In this document: one piece after another, positions 26,317-35,237 of the stretch | How the letters are laid out: every line of letters starts with the position of its first letter | Position numbering within the stretch: the first letter of the stretch is position 1 | DNA from: an uncultured Poribacteria bacterium | Lineage (GTDB): Bacteria > Poribacteria > WGA-4E > WGA-3G | Direction: 5' to 3' | Assembly: GCA_951813545.1 (NCBI GenBank) | Contig: OX638352.1 | Location: 4,356,835 to 4,420,834, forward strand | DNA length: 64,000 nucleotides | The notes under the pieces: generated by a model | Databases searched by the model: none | The model's input: the letters and a program-made list of their open reading frames with translations, nothing else | What the model was told of the DNA's origin: nothing | Translations under genes and position numbers: made by a program

Positions 26317-27126
26317 TTAACCGGACATGTCCCTTTTGACAATGTCCTTGATATGGGTATAAGATGCGGGTTGCACGAGTTCAATGGTTTCGGGGGAAAG
26401 TCGCTCCATCACTTCAGGTGGAAACGGGACCCTTTGTGCCCTTGCATCTTGGAAAAACTGTGTTGTGTAACGCAAAATGATAAACCGCCGATACCGGTCC
26501 TTCGGTTTCCAAATGAGAACCCCATGCGTCAGCAGTTCGGACAGGACAATCGCATCGCCAGCACGCGCTGTCACATTCACTAACGCAGGATGCAGTTCCT
26601 CGGGTGGATCTTCTGGGTCTGGAAAGAAGATCCCCTCCGGACGTTCAAAGTTTGCTTTGTGAGAACCTGGTAGGACAACTAAACCACCATCACCCGGATA
26701 GACATCGGCGAAATAAAAAAAGACGACGAAGTCGTTGCAGTGAATCCGTCCATCCTTGGTGTCATAGCGGCGTGTCTGCCATCCACAATCTTCACGGGCA
26801 CAGTGCAGCTTGCCGATAACCTGATCGTGCTCTGGTCCCTTAGCAACGAGGCTGCCTCTGTTAAAACGGGGTTTATTATCGGTAAGCTCCTTCACGATTG
26901 GCCATGTTTTCGGATGAAGTGTGAGTGCTTCAAGCGATTTGTCGAAGGAAAAGCCGTTGGAATAACCACCGCCACCATAACTGATACCCGGCGGGAGTTC
27001 ATCTTCCGGCGTTTGGACGCATCGCTCGACGGCATCCTGTGTGTTTTTCAATTCTTCATCACTGAGGACGTTTTTGAGGTGGATATACCCCATTAAATCA
27101 AAAAGGTATCGTTGTTTGGGTGTCAT
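26317..27126 (-). CDS. Phytanoyl-CoA dioxygenase (PhyH) family protein, paralog 2
   Basis: 269 residues, collinear with its downstream neighbour: the N-terminal T-P-K-Q-R-Y-L-F-D-L-M-G-Y start, a central I-H-C-N-D-F-V-V-F-F-Y, P-G-D-G-G-L-V-V-L-P-G-S-H-K, and the distal L-T-H-G-V-L-I-W. The H...D...H set needed to bind iron appears present. It is the first gene of a two-gene leftward operon and divergent from the IscU-like gene. PhyH proteins are unusually numerous in Poribacteria, which supports the taxonomic guess. The reaction cannot be inferred further. Confidence 0.87.
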   Translation of the reverse strand: MTPKQRYLFDLMGYIHLKNVLSDEELKNTQDAVERCVQTPEDELPPGISYGGGGYSNGFSFDKSLEALTLHPKTWPIVKELTDNKPRFNRGSLVAKGPEHDQVIGKLHCAREDCGWQTRRYDTKDGRIHCNDFVVFFYFADVYPGDGGLVVLPGSHKANFERPEGIFFPDPEDPPEELHPALVNVTARAGDAIVLSELLTHGVLIWKPKDRYRRFIILRYTTQFFQDARAQRVPFPPEVMERLSPETIELVQPASYTHIKDIVKRDMSG

Positions 27127-27158
27127 GTATCCTCTCCATCTAATTTAGAACTTAAAAC

Positions 27159-27187
27159 TTGACATGCGTCTGAAAATATTGTATAAT
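27159..27187 (+). promoter_or_regulatory. Consensus sigma-70 promoter for the Fe-S assembly pair
   Basis: TTGACA (27159-27164) and TATAAT (27182-27187), spacer 17 bp, about 95 bp upstream of the IscU-like start. Confidence 0.7.
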
Positions 27188-27280
27188 TGAGAAATACGCT
27201 TCTTTCAATGGGATTGTAAATTACAGTTTATCTCGTGAATCGTGGCACGGATACCTTGTAAGCCCGATTTGCAACGTCTC

Positions 27281-27661
27281 ATGTATACGCCACAGGTAAC
27301 CGAACATTACGAAAACCCGCGCAATATCGGAACGATCGCTGACGCAGACGGTACAGCTACTGTTGGTTCTCCTGCTGACGGTGAGATGGTAAAACTGACC
27401 CTCAAGATAGCCGACAACGTCATTATTGAGGCGAAGTTCCGAGCGTTCGGATGCCCCACCGCTATCGCGAGTGCGTCTGTCCTCACCGAACTGGTTACAG
27501 GAGCGCAGATTCCAGAGGCGCAAGAAATTACCGCGGCGCAGCTTTCTGAAGCACTGGGAGAGCTGCCACCAGATAAACAACGTTACGCCAACGCTGCTGA
27601 AAAAGTCCTAAAAACCGCAATTGCTGATTTTCTGTCCAAGAAGGAGGTGCAAGCACCATGA
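27281..27661 (+). CDS. IscU/SufU-like scaffold protein lacking two canonical cysteines
   Basis: 126 residues from the ATG at 27281; a GTG at 27242 would add 13 residues and neither has a good ribosome-binding site. The N-terminus Y-T-P-Q-V-T-E-H-Y-E-N-P-R-N-I-G and the A-F-G-C-P-T-A-I-A-S-A-S segment are clear IscU/NifU-N hallmarks. Of the three cluster cysteines only Cys58 remains. The first is replaced in G-S-P-A-D-G-E (Asp33) and the third, normally in a H-C-S context, is R-Y-A (Arg101, Tyr102). It overlaps the ErpA-like gene by 4 bp. It may be a modified scaffold or a non-cluster-binding paralog. Confidence 0.82.
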   Translation: MYTPQVTEHYENPRNIGTIADADGTATVGSPADGEMVKLTLKIADNVIIEAKFRAFGCPTAIASASVLTELVTGAQIPEAQEITAAQLSEALGELPPDKQRYANAAEKVLKTAIADFLSKKEVQAP

Positions 27662-27987
27662 TTATTGTCACAGAATCTGCCGCACAAAAAGCGGCCACAC
27701 TCATTAATAACAGTGAAACCTCGACTGAATCCGATCTCGGTTTGCGGATGCAAGTTGTCGGTGGTGGATGCTCCGGGTTCCAATATAACCTCGAATTTGG
27801 TGCCGCGAAGGACACCGACAAAGTATTTGAATTTCACGGCTTAAAGGTTTTCATCGATCCGCGCAGCACACTCTACCTCGCAGGCTCCGTGCTGGACTAT
27901 AACGATGGATTAATGGATTCAGGCTTTAAAATAACCAATCCGAACGCTAAAAACACATGCGGTTGCGGTGAGTCGTTTAGCGTTTAG
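27658..27987 (+). CDS. HesB/IscA/ErpA-like A-type Fe-S carrier
   Basis: 109 residues. The three conserved cysteines of the family are present: Cys38 in G-G-G-C-S-G-F-Q-Y and Cys101/Cys103 in N-T-C-G-C-G-E-S-F. A-type carriers receive Fe-S clusters or iron and pass them to target proteins. The start codon overlaps the stop of the IscU-like gene (ATGA), so translation is coupled. This gene has intact ligands, unlike its partner. Confidence 0.93.
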   Translation: MIIVTESAAQKAATLINNSETSTESDLGLRMQVVGGGCSGFQYNLEFGAAKDTDKVFEFHGLKVFIDPRSTLYLAGSVLDYNDGLMDSGFKITNPNAKNTCGCGESFSV

Positions 27988-28028
27988 CAAGCTTCGTCTG
28001 TTCTGTTTAGCAAGCTTCGTTTGTTCTG
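27983..28028. repeat. Tandem 23-bp duplication over a stop codon
   Basis: Two adjacent 23-bp units (27983-28005 and 28006-28028) differ at one base. The first contains the TAG stop of the A-type carrier gene, so the duplication repeats the gene's last bases. Confidence 0.6.
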
Positions 28029-28088
28029 TAGACGTGCTGTGCAAGCGCGTCTGTAAAAGATAATCAATCTAAATATAGATCTTCGTTT

Positions 28089-28133
28089 AAGCGCGCCCAG
28101 CAGCTACTGTGGTCTTGCAGGCGCGCTTTTTGG
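28089..28133 (+). terminator. Rho-independent terminator of the Fe-S assembly pair
   Basis: AAGCGCGCC (28089-28097) pairs with GGCGCGCTT (28120-28128), followed by a T-run. It separates the pair from the convergent GH32 gene. Confidence 0.75.
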
Positions 28134-28158
28134 CGAATTGGGTTTCCTTCGTTGGATA

Positions 28159-29505
28159 TTACACCCATGAAGATCTTAACTCATGCACTTTTAGTGATAC
28201 TAAAGTTGCTGTGCTTCCCTCCGCGTAGATTCCGATATCCGCATTGTCCAGATCTGGGAGGAAATAGGAAGTCATCGACAGTTCCCCGTCGTTACCGAAC
28301 GCCTCAATAGAGATACGGTCGACCAGAATTTGCAAACGGATTTTCCCATCTTGTGGCGCGAGGGGTCCGCTTCGTTCCAAGTATGTCAACTGTTGCGATG
28401 CGACATCGTAGCGGATATCCTGTCCGCGAATCTTGAAACCTACAGCGGCAGCATCGTTCAAGGCTATTTCAGCTCGGATATCAAACAACTCACCCGTTAA
28501 TCCTGCAAGTGGATCTTCATCTGGTTTAAGCGACAGGTCGCTCCACGCATGCGTGTATGTGTGGATATTCTCGATCTCCGCGACCGGTTCTCGATGTAGA
28601 CGTATCCCTTCCGAAGTTGTCCGAAGGGTTAACTCACACGGGAAACTCATCTGTTGATTAAAGGGCATATCCGGTGGTTTACTACCGCTCATCCAAGCAA
28701 TTTGAATGCGTCTGCCATCGAATTCTGGCACATCACTCCATGTTTGTGCTGCGTAGAAGTTGGCACCGTGGTCAGCGCGTTGTGCGTCGTCCTCCGGTGT
28801 GAAGGTCGTTCCATCGAAGTTTCCGACGTAATATTTCCCCGCCGCGCCCCAGAAAACCCATTTGGTATTATCTGGATCATCGTCAACCGGAAGCTCAAAG
28901 ATGTCAGGGCATTCTGTATCTGGAATTTGTAGGTCAGATAGACGGGTCCACTCTTTAAGGTCAGTTGAACCGAACAGCGCATAGTCATTTTGGTCGAGAT
29001 AGAGAGCCATCACCCACTTTTGCGTAGGTTCATGCCAGATGACCTTGGGGTCGCGGTTACTCCCGACGATATGCTCAATTACAGGGTTCCCTTCATATTT
29101 TGTCCAACTCCGTCCGCGGTCGTTGCTGTAGGCGATGCTTTGCGTAAACGGGACCTGTTCCGGCGCATGGCTGCCAGCAGATGTGTAGAAGTTGACAAGC
29201 ACTGACTCGTCCCCCGCCTGAAAACCGCCGGTATTTTTCCAGTCCACGACCCCTGAACCGGAGAAGATTGTGCCGAGTTCGTCTGGATGGATGGCATGTG
29301 GAAGTTGCTTCCAATGAACGAGGTCTGTGCTGAAAGCGTGTCCCCAAGTCATGTTGCCCCAATCGATGCCAAATGGATTGTGTTGAAAGAAGAGATGGAA
29401 CTCGCCTTTGTAGTGGATCAAGCCGTTCGGGTCATTGGTCCAATTGGTTTTCGGTGTAAAGTGGAACTGTGGGCGGTATGCTTCTTGATAAGCCGTCTGA
29501 ATCAT
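28159..29505 (-). CDS. GH32 beta-fructosidase (invertase/levanase-type)
   Basis: 448 residues. The three GH32 hallmarks are present: W-T-N-D-P-N-G-L (nucleophile Asp about residue 25), R-D-P-K-V (transition-state Asp about 152) and T-E-C-P-D-I-F (acid/base Glu about 200). A C-terminal beta-sandwich completes the fold. These enzymes hydrolyse sucrose, inulin or levan. No signal peptide is evident, so an intracellular sucrose or fructo-oligosaccharide hydrolase is more likely than a secreted levanase. No transporter or kinase is adjacent. Confidence 0.93.
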   Translation of the reverse strand: MIQTAYQEAYRPQFHFTPKTNWTNDPNGLIHYKGEFHLFFQHNPFGIDWGNMTWGHAFSTDLVHWKQLPHAIHPDELGTIFSGSGVVDWKNTGGFQAGDESVLVNFYTSAGSHAPEQVPFTQSIAYSNDRGRSWTKYEGNPVIEHIVGSNRDPKVIWHEPTQKWVMALYLDQNDYALFGSTDLKEWTRLSDLQIPDTECPDIFELPVDDDPDNTKWVFWGAAGKYYVGNFDGTTFTPEDDAQRADHGANFYAAQTWSDVPEFDGRRIQIAWMSGSKPPDMPFNQQMSFPCELTLRTTSEGIRLHREPVAEIENIHTYTHAWSDLSLKPDEDPLAGLTGELFDIRAEIALNDAAAVGFKIRGQDIRYDVASQQLTYLERSGPLAPQDGKIRLQILVDRISIEAFGNDGELSMTSYFLPDLDNADIGIYAEGSTATLVSLKVHELRSSWV

Positions 29506-29744
29506 TAACTGTTTCCTTTCGGTTTTAATCGTTGCAAAGATATAGGTGCTATTGCTTTTGTTTTGCAGGTTATTCTATGTAGATCTTTTATTTTGTCAAG
29601 AACACTTTCTTATGATTGGTTATCAGTTACAAGACGTTTGAGGACTGAAAACTGACAACTCTTAAGGTCCGGATTCGGAAATCCCTCCTACAGAAGAACT
29701 GAATGCCTTTGATCCATTAGCGAAGGTGCATCCGAAAATGTGTA

Positions 29745-29861
29745 ATAGTAAAACCCAAAATATGTGGACACTTGGTTAGTCAACGAACACCCAACTGCTG
29801 CTGGCGAGGATTGTATCCTCGCCTCATCGTAATGTCCAAGTAATTGTAGATTTTACTATAA
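29745..29861. mobile_element. MITE-like element, family B copy 1
   Basis: ATAGTAAA-type and TTTACTAT-type ends bound 117 bp whose centre is the hairpin GGCGAGGATTGTATCCTCGCC. The same layout recurs at 61621-61740. No coding potential. Confidence 0.6.
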
Positions 29862-29940
29862 ACGGTAAAACGGGATATTCCTGTTTTACCGATAATCTTC
29901 TGGGAAGGCATGCTACATCAAGCGTTTCAGGCAAAATTAC

Positions 29941-29969
29941 GCAACTTTTTTGACCGAAATTCGCATCAT
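29941..29969 (+). promoter_or_regulatory. ECF-type promoter of selenoprotein operon
   Basis: GCAACT (29941-29946), 17 bp, then CATCAT (29964-29969) within TCGCATCATCG. It aligns with the GCAACC-N17-CGTCAC element found upstream of the sigma-factor genes, with three mismatches. It lies 44 bp before the first selenoprotein start. Sharing the element implies control by one or more of those sigma factors. Confidence 0.5.
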
Positions 29970-30013
29970 CGTATTTTGAAGTAAGAACTCAAATTTTGGT
30001 GAGGGAATTGAAA

Positions 30014-31603
30014 ATGGAAACTCTTAATACCCATAAAGAATCAACAACTAACAAAATCATGCTCAATCTTGATAGCGACGCAGAAGTCTCTGTCAAAGGT
30101 GTCATCGCCCCGATTGAGTATACACAACGCAACTACCACGTGGAGTGGGACGAATTGGCGAATCTTCAGGTTACTGAACCAAAAAAGCAGTATTCCACAT
30201 CGGTTTTTCAAGCATTTCTGCCGTCAGGAACGGTTTCTGTGGGTGAATGTTGGAAGATTGAAGAAGAAGGTGTGTTAACACTGTTGCGACAACTCAGTCC
30301 AAACCCACAATTGGAGTTGGACGTTAGTGGCGCGGATTCTTACGGTTTGTGGGCATGTCTACACGCCTACAATAACGAGTTCGCTGAAGTTATGTTCCGT
30401 ATCCACGCGGAATTTGTCTTAGAAAAAGGTTATTTTGCACCATCACAGTTTGCCGGACAGGTGATTATTAACCGGATAGAACGAAAGGTTGTCTTCTTCA
30501 AGATGCACGTTCCGGAAGCCACATTGAATTTTGATGCACGGTGGAGAATATTTGGAGACGAACGCCTTGCGGCAGACATCGGCTTTTGTCCGCAAATGGA
30601 ACTCTGTGCAGGCGCACAAGATGTTTTACAAGATGCTAAATTCACAGAAGCGATCACCCAAGCGGAAGCATTGCAAGCACTGATGTTACGTTTTTACAAG
30701 TCAGCGCAAATTAACTGGGTATCGCTGGAGAAAGCATTGGAATTAGCACCTATATTGCAGAAACCAATCCACGCGATTTCATCAGGTGGACCGCTTGCAG
30801 ACGAGTCGTGCTGAGGGAGTGGCAAAAGCCTGAGAGCAGGTGCTCTCTCTGACGATCAGAACATTGAATTCCTGAACGAAAACTTTATCAACACGTGGAT
30901 AGCAGATGCTGAATTAGGACGTATCCATAGTCTGCAAGAACCGATTGCCAAAAGACGCGAGCGCGAGGGTCAGATATTCGACACGGGCCATCCGTTGGCA
31001 CAAGCGATTATAAAGGCGTGGAAGACCGGACCGAAAAAAGGTTCACCGGTGGATTGTCTGGTTATATCACCAGAGTTTGAACTGATGGGCAGACAACTTG
31101 TCAATGAATTCTTCAAGGACAATTGGGATAAAAAACTCCGAGACGAGGAGAGTTATCTTATATTTCTTAAGGAAGCTTTGGAGGGAAAGCAGCCCGGGTT
31201 GGGTAATATTATCTTGAACAGTGAGGAATCTTCTCAAGAGGTCATGGATGTTTTCCGAACACCGATGGTTGGGTATAAGGATTACACAGTAGTTGTAATT
31301 GATACAAGGGCGTTTGAAAATGGTGGCACGCTAACCGTTGATATTGAAGTCGGTAGAGCCGATGCAGAGGGTGCGTTCCTTTTATTTCATGGTGACAGCG
31401 AGCTTCCTATGGATGAATGGGTCCCTAAAGATAAGAGACTTGACTATGCATGGATCGAACCGGATGAGACAGGGAAACTCACACATCGCTTTGACCGAGG
31501 TGAGTTTTTTAGATTAGGTGCTACCGGGCATCACCGTAGGAATGAGAAAGGCAGCACCAATGCTTTTAAGGCAAGAATTTCTGTGAAATCTGGATCGGAA
31601 TAG
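30014..31603 (+). CDS. Cys-Sec selenoprotein with thioredoxin-like and C-terminal beta domains, copy 1
   Basis: If UGA at 30812 is read as selenocysteine the product is 529 residues with Sec at 267. ATG 30014 has GAGGG 8 bp upstream. Residues 1-255 are an unrecognised domain (H-A-E-F-V-L, P-S-Q-F-A-G, P-I-H-A-I-S). Next comes D-E-S-C-U-G-S-G-K-S-L-R-A, followed by I-E-F-L-N-E-N-F-I-N-T-W, which resembles the start of thioredoxin-7/DUF255-like folds. A C-terminal beta-rich domain (D-Y-T-V-V-V-I-D ... N-A-F-K-A-R-I-S-V) ends the protein. Standard annotation would give two ORFs, 30014-30814 and 30995-31603. Reading frame, sequence on both sides and hairpin position are conserved in two paralogs. 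This copy lacks an obvious signal peptide. Confidence 0.85.
30812..30847 (+). promoter_or_regulatory. UGA plus bacterial SECIS-type hairpin, copy 1
   Basis: UGA (30812-30814), 17 nt, then GAGAGC (30832-30837), loop AGGT, GCTCTC (30842-30847). The perfect 6-bp stem with a GGT-containing loop resembles the apical SelB-binding hairpin of E. coli fdhF (AGGUCU loop). Confidence 0.75.
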
Positions 31604-31624
31604 TTGGAAGAATGGAGGTGGACA

Positions 31625-33166
31625 GTGATAAATCTTTGTAACGTGCTAAAGAGTTCGACCAGTCTACAGGTGCATGCACATTGGGAGCCGATTGCGGATT
31701 CTACATTCAGTATGCACAAAGATTCACCAGAACTCGTTGAGTTGTTTAATCTGTCACCAAATCAACTCGTCAAGGAATACGGGACAGATGTCTTCAATGC
31801 ATTTCTTCCGCCATCAACTGTAGCGATGGGAGATGTCTGGGAACTTGATCCGAACAGTCTGATTACCTTCCTGCATCAGTTCCATCCTGGGGCAAGCACA
31901 GCCGTATATCACGGTGTGGAAGGTGCGTTCGCATGCTTACGTGCGTTTTCGTCGGATTATGCTGAAGTCGTTTTCCGAATTCACGCAGATTTCACGTTAG
32001 AAAGCGTCGCTTATGAGGCGTGGCGGGACGCAAACTCGTCGGAGAACGATGATAATAAATCCCGTTTTGTCCCCTCTCATTTCGTCGGACGTTTGTTAAT
32101 CAATCTGAAAGAAGGGACGGTTCGGGCACTTTCGCTCCATCTCCCGCCGCGCAATAGTAATGTTGTCATCAGTGCCTTCGGCGGTATTGACATGGTGTTT
32201 GTGCCGCGCATGGAACTCCTCGCTACAGACGAGACGGATCAGAACGAAATCGTGTGGGACGCTGTTATCACGATGGAAAAAGCATATCGTGCTTTGGAAC
32301 TAAAGTTCTACAAGTTCGCGGAGATCAACTGGCTGCCGATTGATGAGGCGGTTGGATTGGCGAAAACAACCAACCGTCCGATCCATGCAATCCTTGTCTG
32401 GGGGTGTTTAGACGATGAATCGTGCTGAGCGAACGGCAAGTATTTGAGGGCGGGTCCGCTCTCCGATCCAGAGGTGATAAGAACGCTCAGTGAGAAGTTT
32501 GTCAATACGTGGGTGCTCCTCCGAGAATTACCCGAACTGATAGGCGGTGCAAAAGGGGAAGCGGTCAGCCTTGTCGCTAAAGAGATGAAACGTCACTACA
32601 CCGACTCTGTGGATATTCTGGCACTGACCTCCGATGCGGAAGTTATCATGCATCAGCCGGAAATGGCACTGCCTTACAAAAATCAGGAGCGAGCCTACCT
32701 ATCAGTGTTACAGCATGCTGTGGATGCGTTTGAAGGGAGACGCGTTCGTGTCGGAAAAAAGTCAAAATTAGATGGAAATCCGATTAGTTTGGGTATAGAA
32801 TTGATGGAGGTTTTGCAAGTTTTTCGCGCCTCTGGCACCGATATTCCGGATTACACGGTCGTTGAGATTGATACGACACCCTTTGAACGCGGTGGGATAC
32901 TTCACATTGAAATACAGGTAGGTGCCGGTGAGGCGGCGGGAACGTTTGAGTTGTTTGATGTCGACACCGAAATTCCTACGGAAGATGATGAGGACAAAGC
33001 ACTCGAAGGTGCATGGAATGTTTCGCCCGGTGGTATCGGGCATATCTTCCACAATTTTAGCCGCGGTCGGCGTTTTAAATTGGTCGCTACGGGTTCGGAT
33101 AATCAGGCGAACTGCACCAATGCTTTTCTGGCACGTGTTTTTGTCGTCCCTCCATTTGAAAAATAG
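31625..33166 (+). CDS. Cys-Sec selenoprotein with thioredoxin-like and C-terminal beta domains, copy 2
   Basis: With UGA 32426 read through, the product is 513 residues with Sec at 268. GTG 31625 is preceded by GGAGGT; the gene starts 22 bp after copy 1 and is in its operon. It keeps H-A-D-F-T-L, P-S-H-F-V-G, P-I-H-A-I-L and D-D-E-S-C-U-A-N-G-K-Y-L-R-A, then F-V-N-T-W and the C-terminal domain (D-Y-T-V-V-E-I-D ... N-A-F-L-A-R-V-F-V). It is the most diverged of the three copies, yet the UGA and hairpin are retained, which argues for selection on recoding. Alternative reading: two ORFs, ending at 32428 and restarting near 32444. Function is unknown; a thiol/selenol redox role is inferred. Confidence 0.83.
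32426..32463 (+). promoter_or_regulatory. UGA plus bacterial SECIS-type hairpin, copy 2
   Basis: UGA (32426-32428), 17 nt, then GAGGGCG (32446-32452), loop GGTC, CGCTCTC (32457-32463): a 7-bp stem with one G-U pair. The stem sequence differs from copy 1 by compensating changes, but the spacing is identical. Confidence 0.75.
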
Positions 33167-33377
33167 AATATATTGTCTTAACCTACCTGTCAACGTCGGA
33201 CTGCATGTCTACGTTTTTATTAAACAAGCATGAGTTCGACGTTGATTTTCAACATTTACCTCCGTTTTTATTGTCAAATGTACAAAGTACACAAGTACAC
33301 AAGTACACACCAAATTGGCAATTTTGTGTATTTTCTACCGGATTTGTGTCCGATCTCCCGATTTTTTGAAAAAGTAG
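33167..33377. other. Intergenic region with short tandem repeat
   Basis: About 210 bp with a microsatellite-like run of GTACACAA units near 33283-33305. No gene recognised. Confidence 0.35.
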
Positions 33378-33406
33378 GCAACCGTTTTGTCTGTCACCCG
33401 CGTCAC
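33378..33406 (+). promoter_or_regulatory. ECF-type promoter of third selenoprotein gene
   Basis: GCAACC (33378-33383), 17 bp, CGTCAC (33401-33406), including the extended CCGTTTTG after the first box and ACTATA after the second. It is a perfect match to the core of the elements upstream of the sigma genes at 47216 and 52075. Confidence 0.65.
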
Positions 33407-33505
33407 TATATATCAAGATGAGAACCTACGCGAGCAGCAACTTTTTGTAGAGAAGATGTTTGCAGAGTGTATTCCAACAAATTTTAATTGTAAGGAGATT
33501 TGAAA

Positions 33506-34192
33506 ATGAAAATCTTAGCGATTGGACTGCTCATTGTAATAATAATGGGTGGACAACTTAACGCCGACAACCACTCGGCAACGGACAAGAAAATAACATT
33601 GAAACTTGATGTCACTTCAGAGGTGTCTGTCAAAGGGTTCATTGCCCCGATCGGAGATACGATGTCCAATTCTTTCTTTAAGGAATGGAACAATTTGATG
33701 AACCTGCGGGTTGCTGAACCAGAGAAAAGGTACCCGACATCGATTTTTCGTGCTTTTCTTCCAGATAAATCGGTTTCAGTCGGTGTCCTCTGGCAGATTG
33801 ATAAGGAAGGTGCCTTGAAATTGCTGAAGCAGCTGCATCCCAATCCAAGCCTGGAAATGCACATCAATATGGGAGATTCTCGTGGTTTGTGGGCATGCCT
33901 ACGCGCTTACAACGATGAATTTGCTGACATTGTATTTCGTATCCATGCAGAGTTTGTCTTAGAAGATGGTTGGTTCACACCTTCTCAGTTCGCTGGGCAT
34001 CTGATTATTGATCGAGTTAAAGAAAGCGTTGCATTTTTCAAGATACACGTCCCCGAAGGTCCGGTAAATTATGATGTCAATTGGAAAAGGTTTGGCGAGC
34101 GTAGGATAACAACTGCTGGTTTTTGCTCGCAAATAGAACTCCGTGCTGGGACAGAAGATTTGCTCGAAAACGTTAAATTCACGGAATCCATT
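33506..34192 (+). pseudogene. 5' part of selenoprotein gene, copy 3, interrupted by an IS
   Basis: ATG 33506 with AAGGAG 8 bp upstream (a TTG at 33500 is too close). A signal peptide or N-terminal anchor (about residues 1-20) is followed by the same N-terminal domain as copies 1 and 2 (H-A-E-F-V-L-E, P-S-Q-F-A-G, V-A-F-F-K-I-H-V-P-E). The coding sequence is cut after E-S-I at 34192 by the insertion at 34193-35234. Removing the IS and one ATT duplication restores E-S-I-T-Q-A in frame with 35238-36569. Without excision this part runs into the IS and stops at 34237. Confidence 0.85.
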
Positions 34193-34270
34193 AGACATTA
34201 TAACGATTTAATTGTAAGTTTAGTTGGTCTATGGTAAAATCAGAAGAAATCCTATTTTGGAGACCCACTG

Positions 34271-34711
34271 ATGACCCGTTATGAAATACTGAAAGATAAA
34301 CCGAAACGATTCTTGTCGTTGACAGGTTATACACTCGAAGAGTTTTCAGCACTTCTTGCGTCCTTTTCCAAGCGATTTCTGGCGTTCGTAGAAACACAGA
34401 CGCTTGATGGCAAACACCGAAAGAAACGTCGGTATACTCTCTATAAGAACAGTTGCTTACCGTCTCACGAGGATCACTTACTTTTTATTTTGATATACCT
34501 CCGAAAAGCGATGACGCAAGATGTGCTTGGTGAACTTTTTGGGATGTCTCCACCCGTCGCTAACAAATGGATTCATAGGCTCTTGCCTGTGTTGAACTCT
34601 GCTCTGGCAGACCTTGAAGCGTTGCCATCACGGGAAGCAGTCGCTTCAACTGTTGACGCATCGCCGCAGACTTCAACAGATCGTCAAGATTCAAGTCTCT
34701 TTTTTTCATGA
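34271..34711 (+). CDS. IS5-like transposase, N-terminal frame
   Basis: 146 codons holding the N-terminal HTH region of the transposase (E-D-H-L-L-F-I-L-I-Y-L-R-K-A-M-T, then L-F-G-M-S-P-P-V-A-N-K-W). It ends just after a run of seven T residues near 34700. One T fewer would join it in frame to the catalytic part. This is either an inactivating insertion or a site of transcriptional slippage, which some IS elements use at homopolymer runs. Confidence 0.8.
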   Translation: MTRYEILKDKPKRFLSLTGYTLEEFSALLASFSKRFLAFVETQTLDGKHRKKRRYTLYKNSCLPSHEDHLLFILIYLRKAMTQDVLGELFGMSPPVANKWIHRLLPVLNSALADLEALPSREAVASTVDASPQTSTDRQDSSLFFS

Positions 34712-35219
34712 TGGTACGGAGCGTCCGATTCAGCGTCCAAAAGACCGAGAAGCACAGCAGGCCTATTATAGTGGTAAAAAGAAGCAACACACCCTCAAGA
34801 ATAACCTGCTGATCAATGCGGATAGCAAAGTGTTGTTATTGACCCCCTCCTATGAAGGCAGGATACATGACAAGCGCATTGCTGATATGACGGTCTATCT
34901 CCTGCCAGAGGGCAGTTGTTTGTATCAAGATTCAGGCTTTCAAGGTTTTTCGGTTCCGGGTGTGAAGATGATTCAACCTATGAAGAAACCGAAAAGTCGA
35001 GACCTGACGGATCAAGAGAAAGCGAAGAATCGTGAGATTTCATCCATCCGCATCCGCATTGAACATGCTATTAGGGGTATCAAAAGATACCGGATCGTCA
35101 AAGATAAGTTGCGCACCTCTAAAAAAGGGTTTGCCGATTTAGTTATGGAAACTTGTTGTGGGTTACACAACTTTAGGTTAAACTTCAGACCTTGGGTCTA
35201 TCCCGAACTTCAACATTAA
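34614..35219 (+). CDS. IS5-like transposase, catalytic frame (DDE)
   Basis: The catalytic part begins at about the T-run near 34700; upstream residues of this frame are out of phase. H-D-G-T-E-R-P-I-Q-R-P-K-D holds the first Asp, Y-Y-S-G-K-K-K-Q-H-T-L-K-N follows, Y-Q-D-S-G-F-Q-G-F holds the second Asp, and I-R-I-E-H-A-I-R-G-I-K-R holds the Glu. All three catalytic residues are present, so the product could be active if the two frames are joined. Confidence 0.82.
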   Translation: MKRCHHGKQSLQLLTHRRRLQQIVKIQVSFFHDGTERPIQRPKDREAQQAYYSGKKKQHTLKNNLLINADSKVLLLTPSYEGRIHDKRIADMTVYLLPEGSCLYQDSGFQGFSVPGVKMIQPMKKPKSRDLTDQEKAKNREISSIRIRIEHAIRGIKRYRIVKDKLRTSKKGFADLVMETCCGLHNFRLNFRPWVYPELQH

Positions 35220-35237
35220 ATTGTTATAATGTCTATT

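Larger units (their letters stand above)
34193..35234 (+). mobile_element. IS5-like insertion sequence in a selenoprotein gene
   Basis: 1042 bp. The terminal inverted repeats are about 20 bp (AGACATTATAACRATTTAAT, one mismatch). The 3-bp direct repeats ATT flank it (34190-34192 and 35235-35237). The transposase has a DDE_Tnp_4-like domain. Short TIRs with a 3-bp target duplication fit the IS5 family. Insertion is recent enough that the target reading frame is still perfectly restorable. Confidence 0.9.
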
